DNA from: Sporosarcina sp.
GTDB lineage: Bacteria; Bacillota; Bacilli; Bacillales_A; Planococcaceae
Direction of reading: 5' to 3'
Assembly (NCBI GenBank): GCA_029263945.1
Contig: JARIDM010000020.1
Location: 1 to 42,694 of the forward strand
DNA length: 42,694 nt
Below, piece by piece: positions 1-8,429 of this stretch. Numbering within the stretch: position 1 is the stretch's first letter; every line of letters begins with the position of its first letter. The translations under genes and the position numbers were made by a program. A model generated the notes under the pieces. It was not told where the DNA came from. It saw nothing but the letters and a program-made list of their open reading frames with translations, and searched no databases.

Positions 1-395
1 TGACTGACACTGCCCAACACCATTTCTTGAAATGAATTTAACCCACGGTTCCCAATCACGACGATGTCAAAGCCGCCACGATTGGCAAAGCTAACAATCG
101 TCTGTCCTGGTTCGCCTTGTTTTGTAACAAGTTCATATTTTATTTTCTTTTCCTCAAAGATCCCTTTTATGGAAGACAATCGCTTGTCGTCTTCTGTATG
201 AGATTTTTCAGGTTTTCTTATTTGAGTTCCTTCACTTCGTTTTAATGCCGCGCCTGTTCGACCCTTTTCATACTCAAGAACATGAAGCACTTCTACCGCA
301 GCATCAGCATTGAAGGATGCAAGGTAAGCCGCGTGATTTGCTGCACGTTTTGAATTCTCGGAACCATCTACGGCCACTAAGATTCTTTTATACAT
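1..395 (-). CDS. Universal stress protein (UspA family), 3' end cut by window edge
   Basis: The minus strand reads from an ATG at 395-393 without a stop to the left edge, giving 131 codons. The product begins MYKRILVAVDGSENS, the usual UspA N-terminal beta strand and nucleotide-binding turn. Near the edge it carries GNRGLNSFQEMVLGS, an exact G-2x-G-9x-G-S ATP-binding signature of the ATP-binding UspA class, so only a short C-terminal end is missing. A ribosome binding site (AAGGAGTGG on the minus strand, 402-410) fixes the start. UspA proteins are cytoplasmic nucleotide-binding proteins linked to stress survival; the precise role here is unknown. It is transcribed divergently from the cadmium operon. 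I found no convincing promoter in the intergenic space. Confidence 0.9.
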   Translation of the reverse strand, partial: MYKRILVAVDGSENSKRAANHAAYLASFNADAAVEVLHVLEYEKGRTGAALKRSEGTQIRKPEKSHTEDDKRLSSIKGIFEEKKIKYELVTKQGEPGQTIVSFANRGGFDIVVIGNRGLNSFQEMVLGSVS

Positions 396-519
396 GAAAA
401 TCCACTCCTTTAGATGTACTACCCCTTCTATACCCTATTCTGCAAAGTTTAGTGTAATCCTTTAATTTATACCGAATAGACACCATAAGACACCAAGTGT
501 GTTAAGGAAAAGTCCTCAT

Positions 520-596
520 TCAAATTGTCGTTTGACAATGCTTGCAAATCAGTATTTCTTTGCATATACTAGAACTACAATCAAACAATCATTTGA
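520..596 (+). promoter_or_regulatory. cadCA promoter with two CadC-type operators
   Basis: A sigma-A promoter is visible: TTGCAA (542-547), 17-nt spacer, TATACT (565-570). Two inverted repeats of the same form, TCAAA-N6-TTTGA, flank it: 520-535 just upstream of the -35 box and 581-596 just after the expected transcription start. This 5-6-5 palindrome followed by ATGA matches the known operator of the ArsR-family repressor CadC of plasmid pI258. Repression by the downstream gene product, relieved by Cd, Pb or Zn, is inferred from the family. Confidence 0.8.
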
Positions 597-610
597 ATGA
601 GGTGTTGAAG

Positions 611-979
611 ATGAATACAACAGACTTATGTGAAATTACAAAAGTCCATGAAGATGTCGTGGATCGTGTTAAAAAGAAACTTCCAGGTCTTGGAGAAGCT
701 GTGCTCATATTTAAGGCACTTGCAGATGAAACAAGACTTAAGATTGCGTATGCACTTACGCTAGAAGAAGAAATGTGTGTGTGTGATGTTGCTGCAGTGA
801 TCGAATCATCTTCTGCAACAGCATCGCATCATTTACGTTATTTACGCGAACATTCACTCGCTAAATCTCAGCGTAAAGGAAGAATGGTTTACTATGCGCT
901 TGCAGATGCGCATGTTCGTCAACTTGTGATGATTGCCCATGCACATACGATTGAAGGTGACAATCATGACAACAGCTAA
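611..979 (+). CDS. cadC: CadC-like metal-sensing ArsR-family repressor
   Basis: The 122-residue product is the length of staphylococcal CadC. It has a winged-helix domain with the sensor pair ELCVC-type motif (here EEMCVCD, Cys56 and Cys58) plus an N-terminal Cys7, the thiols that bind Cd or Pb in CadC. A recognition helix (SSATASHHLRYLREH) and a C-terminal DAHVRQLVMIAH helix, the place of the second Zn site, are also present. The in-frame upstream ATG at 542 lies inside the promoter, so the ATG at 611 behind the GAGGTG motif is taken as start. It overlaps cadA by 14 nt, showing translational coupling. It should repress its own operon through the two palindromes upstream. Confidence 0.88.
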   Translation: MNTTDLCEITKVHEDVVDRVKKKLPGLGEAVLIFKALADETRLKIAYALTLEEEMCVCDVAAVIESSSATASHHLRYLREHSLAKSQRKGRMVYYALADAHVRQLVMIAHAHTIEGDNHDNS

Positions 980-3074
980 TAAGACGGAATATCGATTGCA
1001 AAATTTGTCTTGCGCCAGTTGTGCGGCGAAATTCGAAAAAAACATTCAAGCATTACCAGCTGTAGAAGAGATGCAACTCAATTTTGGCGCGTCGAAGCTT
1101 TCTATTGTTGGAGACGTTGCGCTAAAAGACTTAGAGGCTGCGGGGGCTTTTGATGATATTAAAGTGATTCCTGCGAGCGAAAATCGGTTAGAACCCGTGA
1201 TGCCTTTTTATAAAAGAAAAGAAAATATCGTTACAGCGTTGTCTTTGGTTTTCTTACTGGTAGGTGTGGTCTTATCTTTCCAATACGCTGAAAATTATCC
1301 ACCTGCAATTGTGTTCTTTGCGATTTCAATTGCGATCGGCGGGGCCAGTATGTTTAGAACGGGCATTAAAAATTTAGTGCGGTTTGAATTTGATATGAAG
1401 ACATTAATGACCATTGCGATTATTGGTGCGGTCATTATCGGTGAATGGCGAGAAGGTGCGGTCATTGTCTTTGTATTTGCTGTAAGTGAAGCACTTGAAG
1501 CTTATTCGATGAATAAAGCCAGACAATCGATCCAAGCGCTAATGGATATCGCACCGCCTTCTGCGACCGTTAAACGTGACGGCAAACAGGTCGAACTGCT
1601 AACGGAAGAAATTAATGTGGGTGATATTTTACTGATTAAACCAGGTGAAAAAATCGCGATGGACGGCGAAGTGTTAACAGGCGCTTCAACGATTAACCAA
1701 GCCGCGATTACTGGAGAATCCGTTCCTGTGTTGAAGCAACAAGGAGACGAAGTATTTGCAGGCACCTTAAACGAAGAGGGTGCACTTGAAGTAACAGTCA
1801 CAAAACTCGTAGGAGATACGGCGATTGCGAAGATTATTCATCTCGTTGAAGATGCGCAAGCTGAAAAAGCACCTTCACAAAAATTCGTTGACCGATTTGC
1901 AAAATATTATACGCCTGGGATTATGATTATTGCTGTCCTTGTAGCCATCCTTCCGCCACTTTTTGGCGCAGACTGGAATACTTGGATTTATCAAGGATTG
2001 GCTGTGCTTGTTGTCGGTTGTCCATGTGCATTGGTCATTTCTACACCGATTGCAATTGTCACTGCGATTGGCAACGCTGCCCGTAATGGTGTACTGATTA
2101 AGGGTGGTATTCACTTAGAAGAAACAGGGCGTTTAGATGCCATAGCATTTGATAAAACAGGTACCTTAACGAAAGGGTATCCAGAAGTGACTGAATTCGA
2201 AATGGATTCAACGATGGATCGAGTAACGCTTTTGAGCGCAGTTGCGGCAGTGGAATCATTGTCACAACATCCATTAGCAAAAGCGATTGTGAACTATGCA
2301 CGTCTACAGGATGCACCAATAGAAGAAGTGACAAATTTCCATTCGGTTACAGGAAAAGGCGCATATGGAAATGTTACCGGACTTAAAATTGCAGTAGGCA
2401 GCCTCACATGGATACAAGAAGTAACGTCGTTGCCAAACGTTGCATTGGCCCATGCAAACGAGTTACAACGTGAAGGGAAATCGGTCATGGGGGTTATGAT
2501 TGATGAAGCATACGTTGGACTCATTGCAGTTGCAGATCCAGTACGCGAAGAAAGTAAACGGGTGCTTCAAAAGTTAAAAGACATTGGCATTCACCACACA
2601 GTCATGTTGACGGGGGACCACCCACGAACAGGCGAAGCAATTGGTGAATCTCTTGGCATGACAGATGTCCGTGCAGGGCTAATGCCCGAAGAAAAATTAA
2701 CGGCGATTAAACAATTGCGCCAAAAATACGGGCGCGTTGCCATGGTGGGCGACGGCGTCAATGATGCACCAGCATTAGCAGAATCGACCATAGGAATTGC
2801 GATGGGCGGCGCTGGAACAGATGCAGCACTGGAAACAGCGGACATTGCGCTTATGGCAGATGACCTGGAAAAACTTCCTTATACAATTAAGTTAAGCAGA
2901 AAAACGTTGCGTATTATTAAAGAAAACATTATGTTTGCATTAGGATTGAAAATTGTGGCGTTACTACTTATTATTCCAGGTTGGCTGACGTTGTGGATTG
3001 CAATCTTTGCAGATATGGGGGCGACGCTACTTGTCGTTCTAAATTCACTGAGATTGATGCGTATAAATAAGTAG
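966..3074 (+). CDS. cadA: Cd/Zn/Pb-translocating P1B-type ATPase
   Basis: The 702-residue membrane pump starts with one heavy-metal-associated domain with the CASC metal site (Cys16, Cys19), followed by membrane segments, the TGES actuator loop, the CPC metal-transport motif (352-354), the phosphorylated Asp396 in DKTGTLT, the HP motif region (SLSQHPLAKA) and the hinge MVGDGVNDAPAL. The last helix carries ADMGATLLVVLNSLRL, typical of the Zn/Cd/Pb subgroup rather than Cu pumps. It exports toxic divalent metals from the cytoplasm with ATP. The start at 966 (RBS GAAGGTGA) overlaps the repressor gene; the in-frame ATG at 933 is deeper in cadC and has no RBS. Metal range (Cd, Zn, Pb, perhaps Co) cannot be fixed from sequence. 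Confidence 0.93.
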   Translation: MTTANKTEYRLQNLSCASCAAKFEKNIQALPAVEEMQLNFGASKLSIVGDVALKDLEAAGAFDDIKVIPASENRLEPVMPFYKRKENIVTALSLVFLLVGVVLSFQYAENYPPAIVFFAISIAIGGASMFRTGIKNLVRFEFDMKTLMTIAIIGAVIIGEWREGAVIVFVFAVSEALEAYSMNKARQSIQALMDIAPPSATVKRDGKQVELLTEEINVGDILLIKPGEKIAMDGEVLTGASTINQAAITGESVPVLKQQGDEVFAGTLNEEGALEVTVTKLVGDTAIAKIIHLVEDAQAEKAPSQKFVDRFAKYYTPGIMIIAVLVAILPPLFGADWNTWIYQGLAVLVVGCPCALVISTPIAIVTAIGNAARNGVLIKGGIHLEETGRLDAIAFDKTGTLTKGYPEVTEFEMDSTMDRVTLLSAVAAVESLSQHPLAKAIVNYARLQDAPIEEVTNFHSVTGKGAYGNVTGLKIAVGSLTWIQEVTSLPNVALAHANELQREGKSVMGVMIDEAYVGLIAVADPVREESKRVLQKLKDIGIHHTVMLTGDHPRTGEAIGESLGMTDVRAGLMPEEKLTAIKQLRQKYGRVAMVGDGVNDAPALAESTIGIAMGGAGTDAALETADIALMADDLEKLPYTIKLSRKTLRIIKENIMFALGLKIVALLLIIPGWLTLWIAIFADMGATLLVVLNSLRLMRINK

Positions 3075-3097
3075 AGACTGCTAACAGGAGGGTCTTC

Positions 3098-4201
3098 ATG
3101 CACTTACAAGAATGGACGATGAAAGAACAAGAGCAGTTGATACATTTCATGACGACGAATACATGGCCATATGATGGGCATTCTCATCCAGGTCGTGACA
3201 TTGTCGAGAAAGCAATAGAAGAAGGCGGCTACGAATCAGACGAAGTAAAAACTTTTTGGGTAATAAATAAAGATAAAGAAAAAGTGGGCATCGTTAAAAT
3301 CTATGATTTACAAGAGCAAATCCCCTTGTTCGATCTTCGAATTGCAGATGGCTGGCGTGGACAGGGATACGGGCCAAAAGCTTTGAAGTTGGTGGCCGAT
3401 TATGTATTCGAAATGGAAGAACAAAAAATTAGGTTAGAAGGTCATACGCGACATGACAACCTTGCCATGCGAAAAACGTTCGAACGGGCTGGATTTGTAA
3501 AAGAAGCCCATTTACGAAATGCATGGTTTGCACCTAAAGAGCAATCTTATTATGATGCGGTTACTTATGGGATTACGCGTGAAGACTATGCGAAAGGAAC
3601 AACCACGCCAGTTGTATGGGAAGATGGTGAGGGGAAACGTGGAGAAACGCACATCCCGCGTATTCCAACTGAATTTGAATCTAAGCGTCTCGTTATGAGT
3701 GCTGCTGAAATTGAAGATGCCTTAGATGTATGGAATGCTGTATGTCAGTCGCATGACCGTTTAGTTAAGTGGGTTCCGTTTGCAAGAACGATGCCTACTT
3801 TAGAAGAAACAACAGAAAGCTTGCGCAAAGCAAAAGCGGACTTTGTCATGCGGAAAGATTTGCGTTTTCATCTTGCTGAAAAAGAAAGTGGCTTGTTTAT
3901 TGGCTGTATTGGTTTGCACCGCATTGATTGGAAAATCCCTAAATTTGAAATTGGTTTTTGGTTGGATACGAAATTTGAAGGTGTAGGCTATATGTCTGAG
4001 GCGATTTCTCGTGTCACCAAACTCGCTTTTGAAGATTTAGGCGCGCGAAGAGTTGAAATTCGTTGTGATGAAGAAAACGTGAAAAGTCGAGCAATCGCAG
4101 AACGTCTTTCATTTTCACTAGAAGGTATTTTACAACAAGACGCATTGGATTTTGAAGATAACAGTTTACGAAACACGTGCATCTATGCGAAAATAAAATA
4201 G
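3098..4201 (+). CDS. Tandem double GNAT N-acetyltransferase
   Basis: The 367-residue protein holds two RimJ/RimL-like GNAT domains. The first (about residues 1-165) has the acetyl-CoA loop WRGQGYGPKALK and the alpha4/beta5 segment NLAMRKTFERAGFVKEAHLR. The second (about 190-365) has FEGVGYMSEAISRVTKLAF and VKSRAIAERLSFSLEGILQ. A proline- and charge-rich linker joins them. RBS ACAGGAGGGTC precedes the ATG. It lies 23 nt after cadA, so it may be read from the cad promoter, but a role in metal resistance is not implied. Substrate unknown; such proteins acetylate protein N-termini, ribosomal proteins, antibiotics or small amines. Confidence 0.85.
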   Translation: MHLQEWTMKEQEQLIHFMTTNTWPYDGHSHPGRDIVEKAIEEGGYESDEVKTFWVINKDKEKVGIVKIYDLQEQIPLFDLRIADGWRGQGYGPKALKLVADYVFEMEEQKIRLEGHTRHDNLAMRKTFERAGFVKEAHLRNAWFAPKEQSYYDAVTYGITREDYAKGTTTPVVWEDGEGKRGETHIPRIPTEFESKRLVMSAAEIEDALDVWNAVCQSHDRLVKWVPFARTMPTLEETTESLRKAKADFVMRKDLRFHLAEKESGLFIGCIGLHRIDWKIPKFEIGFWLDTKFEGVGYMSEAISRVTKLAFEDLGARRVEIRCDEENVKSRAIAERLSFSLEGILQQDALDFEDNSLRNTCIYAKIK

Positions 4202-4217
4202 AGAAAGAAGAAATGAA

Positions 4218-4257
4218 AAAGGGATGACCGACTTCCAAAGAAGTCGACATCCCTTTC
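4218..4257. terminator. Bidirectional intrinsic terminator
   Basis: Hairpin with GGGATG-CGACTTC pairing with GAAGTCG-CATCCC around a CAAA loop, an A-run on the left and CCCTTTC on the right. It separates the converging acetyltransferase and small membrane protein genes. Confidence 0.75.
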
Positions 4258-4258
4258 G

Positions 4259-4414
4259 TTAAACTGACCGTCTGCCAGTAATTAGTTGTAGAATTAACAC
4301 AATAGCTGCTACAACTAAGATGATATGAATAAAGCCTCCACCAATTTTAAAGACAAGTCCTAATAACCAGAATACAAACAGTGCTACAATTACTAACCAA
4401 AGTAAATTACCCAT
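4259..4414 (-). CDS. Small Lmo0937-family membrane protein
   Basis: A 51-codon ORF on the minus strand starts at ATG 4414-4412 behind RBS AAGGAGTGAT. The product starts MGNLLWLVIVALFVFWLLGL and ends LITGRRSV. It has two hydrophobic helices with a VFKIGGGFIHI turn between them and a basic tail. This matches the short Lmo0937-type membrane protein family of Listeria and bacilli (recognition from memory). Function is unknown; relatives are general-stress genes. A sigma-B-type promoter lies upstream and a terminator directly downstream, so it is a one-gene transcript diverging from mntR. Confidence 0.82.
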   Translation of the reverse strand: MGNLLWLVIVALFVFWLLGLVFKIGGGFIHIILVVAAIVLILQLITGRRSV

Positions 4415-4450
4415 TTTATAATCACTCCTTTCATGCGCTTATATAGGAAT

Positions 4451-4476
4451 GTACCCCGTACTTTAAAATGCTAAAC
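4451..4476 (-). promoter_or_regulatory. Sigma-B-type promoter of the small membrane protein gene
   Basis: On the minus strand: GTTTAG (4476-4471), 14-nt spacer, GGGTAC (4456-4451), close to the sigma-B consensus GTTTAA-N13-15-GGGTAT. It sits 37 nt upstream of the start codon. Confidence 0.7.
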
Positions 4477-4513
4477 AAAAAATTTTTAAAACATTTACTG
4501 GAGGCGAATAATA

Positions 4514-4921
4514 TTGGCTACACCAGGTATGGAAGATTATCTTGAACAAATATTTTTACATATAGAAAGAAGTGGACATGCAAAAGCTGCAGATATTGCA
4601 GAATCTCTTGATGTACTCCCATCGTCAGTTACGAAAATGTTTCAGCGATTAGACCGCGATGGCTATGTTTATTACGAGCGCTACAAGGGAATTGAATTAA
4701 CAGAAAAAGGAATGGATTTTGGGGGTAGACTTGTGAAACGCCATGACATTTTAGAGGACTTTCTACGAATTATTGGCGTGAAAGAGGAAAAAATTTATGA
4801 TGACGTAGAAGGTATTGAACACCACCTGAGTTGGAATGCAATTGAACGCATTAGTAAATTGGTTGAAATGTTAGAGGAAGATCAAGTATTCACAAAAAAG
4901 CTACTCGTTGAGCGTAAATAG
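4514..4921 (+). CDS. mntR: Manganese-responsive repressor MntR (DtxR family)
   Basis: The 135-residue product is a full-length MntR: N-terminal winged helix with recognition segment [16 protein letters not shown] and a dimerisation/metal domain. All six metal ligands of B. subtilis MntR are at the same positions: Asp8, Glu11, His77, Glu99, Glu102, His103. There is no C-terminal SH3-like domain, as expected for MntR. The start is TTG behind GGAGGCG, as in B. subtilis. It represses Mn uptake genes when Mn is sufficient; no Mn transporter is present in the window. Its own promoter could not be assigned with confidence in the 99-bp divergent gap. Confidence 0.95.
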   Translation: MATPGMEDYLEQIFLHIERSGHAKAADIAESLDVLPSSVTKMFQRLDRDGYVYYERYKGIELTEKGMDFGGRLVKRHDILEDFLRIIGVKEEKIYDDVEGIEHHLSWNAIERISKLVEMLEEDQVFTKKLLVERK

Positions 4922-4941
4922 AAAAAGGATGAGGTTAGATC

Positions 4942-5796
4942 GTGAAAATACAATCTGGATATATCGCTACTATAGAAGTAATTGAACAAGTAGGCTCAAG
5001 ATGGGTCTTAAAAGGTGAAGAAAGTAATATAATGATGAACGTTTCTGATGCAGCAACAACGATTCAAGTCGGGGATGAGGTTGAAGTATTTTTATATGCG
5101 AACCGTCGAGGAGAACTAGCTGCAACACAGCAGATGCCAAGTATGACTGCTGATACTTTTGGGTGGGCTAAAGTCATTCGTATTGACGATAAGGAAGGCG
5201 TCTACGTTGACATAGGTTCTTCGTTTGAGGTGCTTGTGAATAGAATGGATATGCCTCAAGTTCGTAAACTTTGGCCACAGCCAGGCGATCAGTTATACAT
5301 GACATTAAGAACAGACTTAGGCGGTGGAATTTTCGGAAGGCTTGCGACAGAAGAAAGAGTACTCGAGCAATATGAAAAAGCAGAGCCGACGTTGTACAAT
5401 GCAAATTTAACCGCACGGGCTTATCGTTTACTACCTGTAGGTTCGTTTATGCTAACCATACCAGAAAATTATCGCATTTTTATCCATAATTCAGAGCAAG
5501 TAGCTGAGCCTAGATTAGGACAAGAGGTACAGGTGCGTGTAATTGAAGTGCATGATGATGGAACACTGAATGGCTCTATGTTGCCTCGTGTTGAAGAGCG
5601 ACTTTCTGGAGATGCAGAAGTTTTATTTGCTCACCTCACAAAAGCGGGTGGGAAAATGCCGTTTACCGACAAATCATCCCCAGAAGAAATTCTGGAAACG
5701 TTTAATATGAGTAAAGGCGCGTTTAAACGTGCGCTAGGAAGACTCATGAAAGAGCGCCGGATTGTTCAAGAAGACGGTTGGACAACGCTTGTCTGA
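4942..5796 (+). CDS. cvfB: S1-domain RNA-binding protein CvfB/YitL family
   Basis: The 284-residue product matches CvfB (YitL): three S1-like OB folds (about 1-60; 65-140, with the WAKVIRIDDKEGVYVDIG strand pair; 150-215) and a C-terminal winged helix (about 222-284, SPEEILETFNMSKGAFKRAL). CvfB binds RNA and influences virulence gene expression in Staphylococcus aureus; its role in soil bacilli is unclear. The start is GTG (RBS GGATGAGGT). It follows mntR by 20 nt, suggesting co-transcription, though no functional link is known. Confidence 0.88.
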   Translation: MKIQSGYIATIEVIEQVGSRWVLKGEESNIMMNVSDAATTIQVGDEVEVFLYANRRGELAATQQMPSMTADTFGWAKVIRIDDKEGVYVDIGSSFEVLVNRMDMPQVRKLWPQPGDQLYMTLRTDLGGGIFGRLATEERVLEQYEKAEPTLYNANLTARAYRLLPVGSFMLTIPENYRIFIHNSEQVAEPRLGQEVQVRVIEVHDDGTLNGSMLPRVEERLSGDAEVLFAHLTKAGGKMPFTDKSSPEEILETFNMSKGAFKRALGRLMKERRIVQEDGWTTLV

Positions 5797-5857
5797 ACGA
5801 AAAGGGAACCTATTTTTATTTGAAACGTACTAATGATTATAAAAGGAGGTCTTCATA

Positions 5858-6745
5858 GTGAAACGTATCCTAATTATGTTGACGACAATGGCATTGGTTT
5901 TTGGGTTTGTATTACCGAATGTGACAATGGCAGATAAAGTGATTGATGAAAAACTTGGCGTTCCAATTGTTGTTTATGGGGCGAATCTATCTGAAACGGA
6001 ATTAGATAGCGTTCGTAAAAGTCTTGAAGTAGATCAAGAAGCCGAAGTTGAAGAAATATATGTTGATGGTAGAGATCTTGTTAAATACATTCCAGATGGA
6101 GATTCTAATGCAAGAATGTATTCATCAGCAAAAATTACAAGGTTAGATGCAGGAAAAGGACTTACGATTAAAATCGTTACGGATGAAAATATTACGCAAG
6201 TAACATCTGATATGTATGGGAATGCAATGTTGACGGCAGGTATAGAAGATGCCGTTGTTGAAATTGCAGCACCGAAAAAAGTAACTGGGCATTCTGCGCT
6301 TGTAGGAATTTACAAAGCGTACGAAGTGACAGGTGAAGTATTAGACACAGAGCGTACTGACGTTGCAAACGACGAGTTGAACTTAGCAACGAAGTTTGCA
6401 AATGACTCAGGTGTAGATAGTGATCAGGTTACTGAGCTTTTAACTGAAATTAAAAAAGAAATTGCAAATAAAAAACCTGCGACAAAAGAAGAGGTAGAAA
6501 AAATCGTTTCTGAACAATTAGATAAGCTCAAAATTGAGCTGAGCGATGCAGATCGCCAGTTACTAATTGACTTGATGGATAAAATCCGTAATCTTGATAT
6601 TGACTTTGGGAAATTATCAGAGCAATTAACAGATTTGAGTAGTAAAATAAAAGATAAATTGGGTGAGATTGATCCGAGTTTTTGGGCAAAGGTTCAATCG
6701 TTTTTTGAGAATCTGATGGATTCTGTTAAATCTTGGTTCAACTAG
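5858..6745 (+). CDS. ypuA: Secreted DUF1002 protein (YpuA-like)
   Basis: The 295-residue product has a Sec signal peptide (about 1-25, cleavage near MA-DK), then a DUF1002 domain (about 30-265) with the GANLSETELDSVRKSL and YSSAKITR segments, and ends in an amphipathic, charged helical tail rich in KL/DL heptads. It corresponds to B. subtilis YpuA, an envelope-stress-linked exported protein of unknown function. The start is GTG behind AAAGGAGGTC. The 61-nt gap after cvfB allows its own promoter, but I see no clear extracytoplasmic-sigma site. Confidence 0.8.
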   Translation: MKRILIMLTTMALVFGFVLPNVTMADKVIDEKLGVPIVVYGANLSETELDSVRKSLEVDQEAEVEEIYVDGRDLVKYIPDGDSNARMYSSAKITRLDAGKGLTIKIVTDENITQVTSDMYGNAMLTAGIEDAVVEIAAPKKVTGHSALVGIYKAYEVTGEVLDTERTDVANDELNLATKFANDSGVDSDQVTELLTEIKKEIANKKPATKEEVEKIVSEQLDKLKIELSDADRQLLIDLMDKIRNLDIDFGKLSEQLTDLSSKIKDKLGEIDPSFWAKVQSFFENLMDSVKSWFN

Positions 6746-6884
6746 TTTGAGTTTGATTACAGCAGAATAAGCTCATGATAAAATTGGCGCAATCAACTAA
6801 ACTTTACGAGAGAATTATTGTTTGGTAAAATGTTGAGAATACTTATAATATTTAGATATAGTAAAGGAGAGGAGTTTAATCGAT

Positions 6885-7166
6885 ATGAATTTTGAATTTG
6901 TAGAATTAGGGGAAGAATCATTTGCATTTCGTCAGACAGAAGAAGGTAATGTGATTGCCGAAATTACTTGGACAATGCTAGGAGATGTCATGGCAGTTGA
7001 TCATACATTTGTGTCTCCAGATTTACGAGGGCAAGGTGTAGCGAAGAAACTCCTTGACGAAGCAGCAGCTTATGCGCGTGAAAAAGAGTATAAGATTGAA
7101 CCAATTTGTTCTTATGTTGTGACAGCATTCGAACGTTATGATGAGTACAACGATATTAAAATCTAA
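6885..7166 (+). CDS. Small GNAT-like acetyltransferase (YjdJ type)
   Basis: The 93-residue product is a minimal single-domain GNAT of the Gcn5-related small class, with acetyl-CoA loop SPDLRGQGVAKKLLDEAAAYAREKEYKIEPICSYV split over beta4-alpha3-beta5. The PICSYV segment with a conserved Cys is typical of this group, whose members include B. subtilis YjdJ. Substrate unknown. RBS AAAGGAGAGG precedes the ATG. It is a single-gene unit closed by the terminator at 7168. Confidence 0.85.
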   Translation: MNFEFVELGEESFAFRQTEEGNVIAEITWTMLGDVMAVDHTFVSPDLRGQGVAKKLLDEAAAYAREKEYKIEPICSYVVTAFERYDEYNDIKI

Positions 7167-7167
7167 A

Positions 7168-7212
7168 AGAAGCAATCCGGTAGATGCGAAATCTAGCGGA
7201 TTGCTTCTTTTA
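7168..7212 (+). terminator. Intrinsic terminator after the small GNAT gene
   Basis: Perfect 12-bp stem AGAAGCAATCCG/CGGATTGCTTCT (7168-7179 with 7197-7208) followed by TTTTATT. Confidence 0.85.
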
Positions 7213-7241
7213 TTGTCACCGAAGATTCGGTATGATATAAA
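7213..7241 (+). promoter_or_regulatory. Sigma-A promoter of the DUF4064 gene
   Basis: TTGTCA (7213-7218), 17-nt spacer, TATAAA (7236-7241), directly after the upstream terminator; leader of about 75 nt to the start codon at 7323. Confidence 0.65.
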
Positions 7242-7322
7242 AAGAGACACGCTGAAAAGTCTAGCATTCGAGCTTTTCAAAGTACGATGCGTATAGATAA
7301 ATACTGAAAGGGTGGTCCTGTT

Positions 7323-7796
7323 ATGCAACGCACAGCAGAAAAGGTATTAGCTATTATTAGCTTGGTTTTTACGATACTGACGCTTATTGGAAGCTTCTTC
7401 CTCGTTAGCTTTATTAAACTATTTAATGCAGAAGGTACATTGGGTGAAGAAGTACGGATGACGTTATTTACAGATCCAGCTTTTTCTGATGAAGAAGTTG
7501 AACTTATATTATCTTCAATGGATGTATTAAGTTCCTTTAGTTGGATCGTAGTAGTTTTATTGGTCATTAGTATAGTGGCGACGATTATCGGGATGGTTTA
7601 TATGTGGAACAATAAAAATCCGAAACTCGCTGGAATCATGTTCATTATTGGCGGATTATTTGCTTTCGCGATTTCTTTGATGGCAATTTTGTTGTATGCG
7701 GCAGCGATTCTTTGCTTTACAAGAAAACCACCCTATAACGATTTAAATGATTCATACACAGAAAATAATTATGAAGACTCAATGCGTCCCCTCTAA
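7323..7796 (+). CDS. DUF4064-family membrane protein
   Basis: The 157-residue product has four predicted membrane helices: about 8-32, 72-95, 102-120 and 118-140. The start MQRTAEKVLAIISLVFTILTLIG and the W-N-N-K-x-P-K-L-A-G turn between helices 2 and 3 match the DUF4064 family. The tail is acidic and polar (DLNDSYTENNYEDS). Function is unknown. RBS AAAGGGTGG; the gene is monocistronic between two terminators. Confidence 0.75.
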   Translation: MQRTAEKVLAIISLVFTILTLIGSFFLVSFIKLFNAEGTLGEEVRMTLFTDPAFSDEEVELILSSMDVLSSFSWIVVVLLVISIVATIIGMVYMWNNKNPKLAGIMFIIGGLFAFAISLMAILLYAAAILCFTRKPPYNDLNDSYTENNYEDSMRPL

Positions 7797-7803
7797 TTAA
7801 ACT

Positions 7804-7836
7804 CCGCTAGCCTATTTTAATTAGGCTAGCGGCTTT
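7804..7836. terminator. Bidirectional terminator
   Basis: Perfect 11-bp stem CCGCTAGCCTA/TAGGCTAGCGG (7804-7814 with 7822-7832) with T-rich right flank, between converging genes. Confidence 0.8.
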
Positions 7837-7844
7837 GTTCTTGT

Positions 7845-8333
7845 TCATTGTGTTGCTGGTAAAGAATATATATAGTGAGCAGTTGTCACAGGGAAGTTTT
7901 CAAAATTCTCATCAAATACATCTTTAAGTTGGCAACCTTTTTTTTCATAAAATTGTCGACCGATTAAATTTTGATTGTCTACATAAATAGATAGCTCTTT
8001 GCCGCGTGTTAACTGATCGAGAACAGCTTCAAATAACAAATTCCCGTAACCGAGCCGTTGGTAATCGGGCAAAATGTACATGGCAGTCAATTCGCTATCT
8101 CCATCTTCGTCAATCCATGTAAAGTTTGCAAAACCAATTGGCTGTCTTTCGTTTTCTACAAGCAGCATGTGGCTTTTTTCCATACGTTTCATAAGCATCA
8201 TATCGGAATAAGCGCTATCGAGAAAGCGTTGTTGCTGTTCGGTCGGTATTATGCCATTGTATGTTTTTCCCCAAGTTTCATGTGCGATTTGTTGTACGTA
8301 TGGGATATCTTTAGCTGTCATTGGTCGAATCAT
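7845..8333 (-). CDS. GNAT family N-acetyltransferase
   Basis: The 162-residue single-domain GNAT starts MIRPMTAKDIPYVQQIAHET. It has motif A ELTAMYILPDYQRLGYGNLL and motif B LSIYVDNQNLIGRQFYEKKG, resembling PaiA/YhfO-type enzymes that acetylate polyamines or small molecules. The start at 8333 is preceded by GAGGTGACC on the minus strand. It diverges from the ElaA-like gene. Substrate cannot be inferred. Confidence 0.85.
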   Translation of the reverse strand: MIRPMTAKDIPYVQQIAHETWGKTYNGIIPTEQQQRFLDSAYSDMMLMKRMEKSHMLLVENERQPIGFANFTWIDEDGDSELTAMYILPDYQRLGYGNLLFEAVLDQLTRGKELSIYVDNQNLIGRQFYEKKGCQLKDVFDENFENFPVTTAHYIYSLPATQ

Positions 8334-8429
8334 TCCACGGTCACCTCAATAATACTTTTTGTCATCATAACAAATAAACAATGTGAAAACTACTATTGCT
8401 AAATATAGATTGAAAAAGGGGCGGAAGTC

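Noticed and set aside
542-610. Longer start of the cadC gene at 542
   Set aside because: It would begin inside the promoter and translate the operator; the ATG at 611 has the RBS and the family length.
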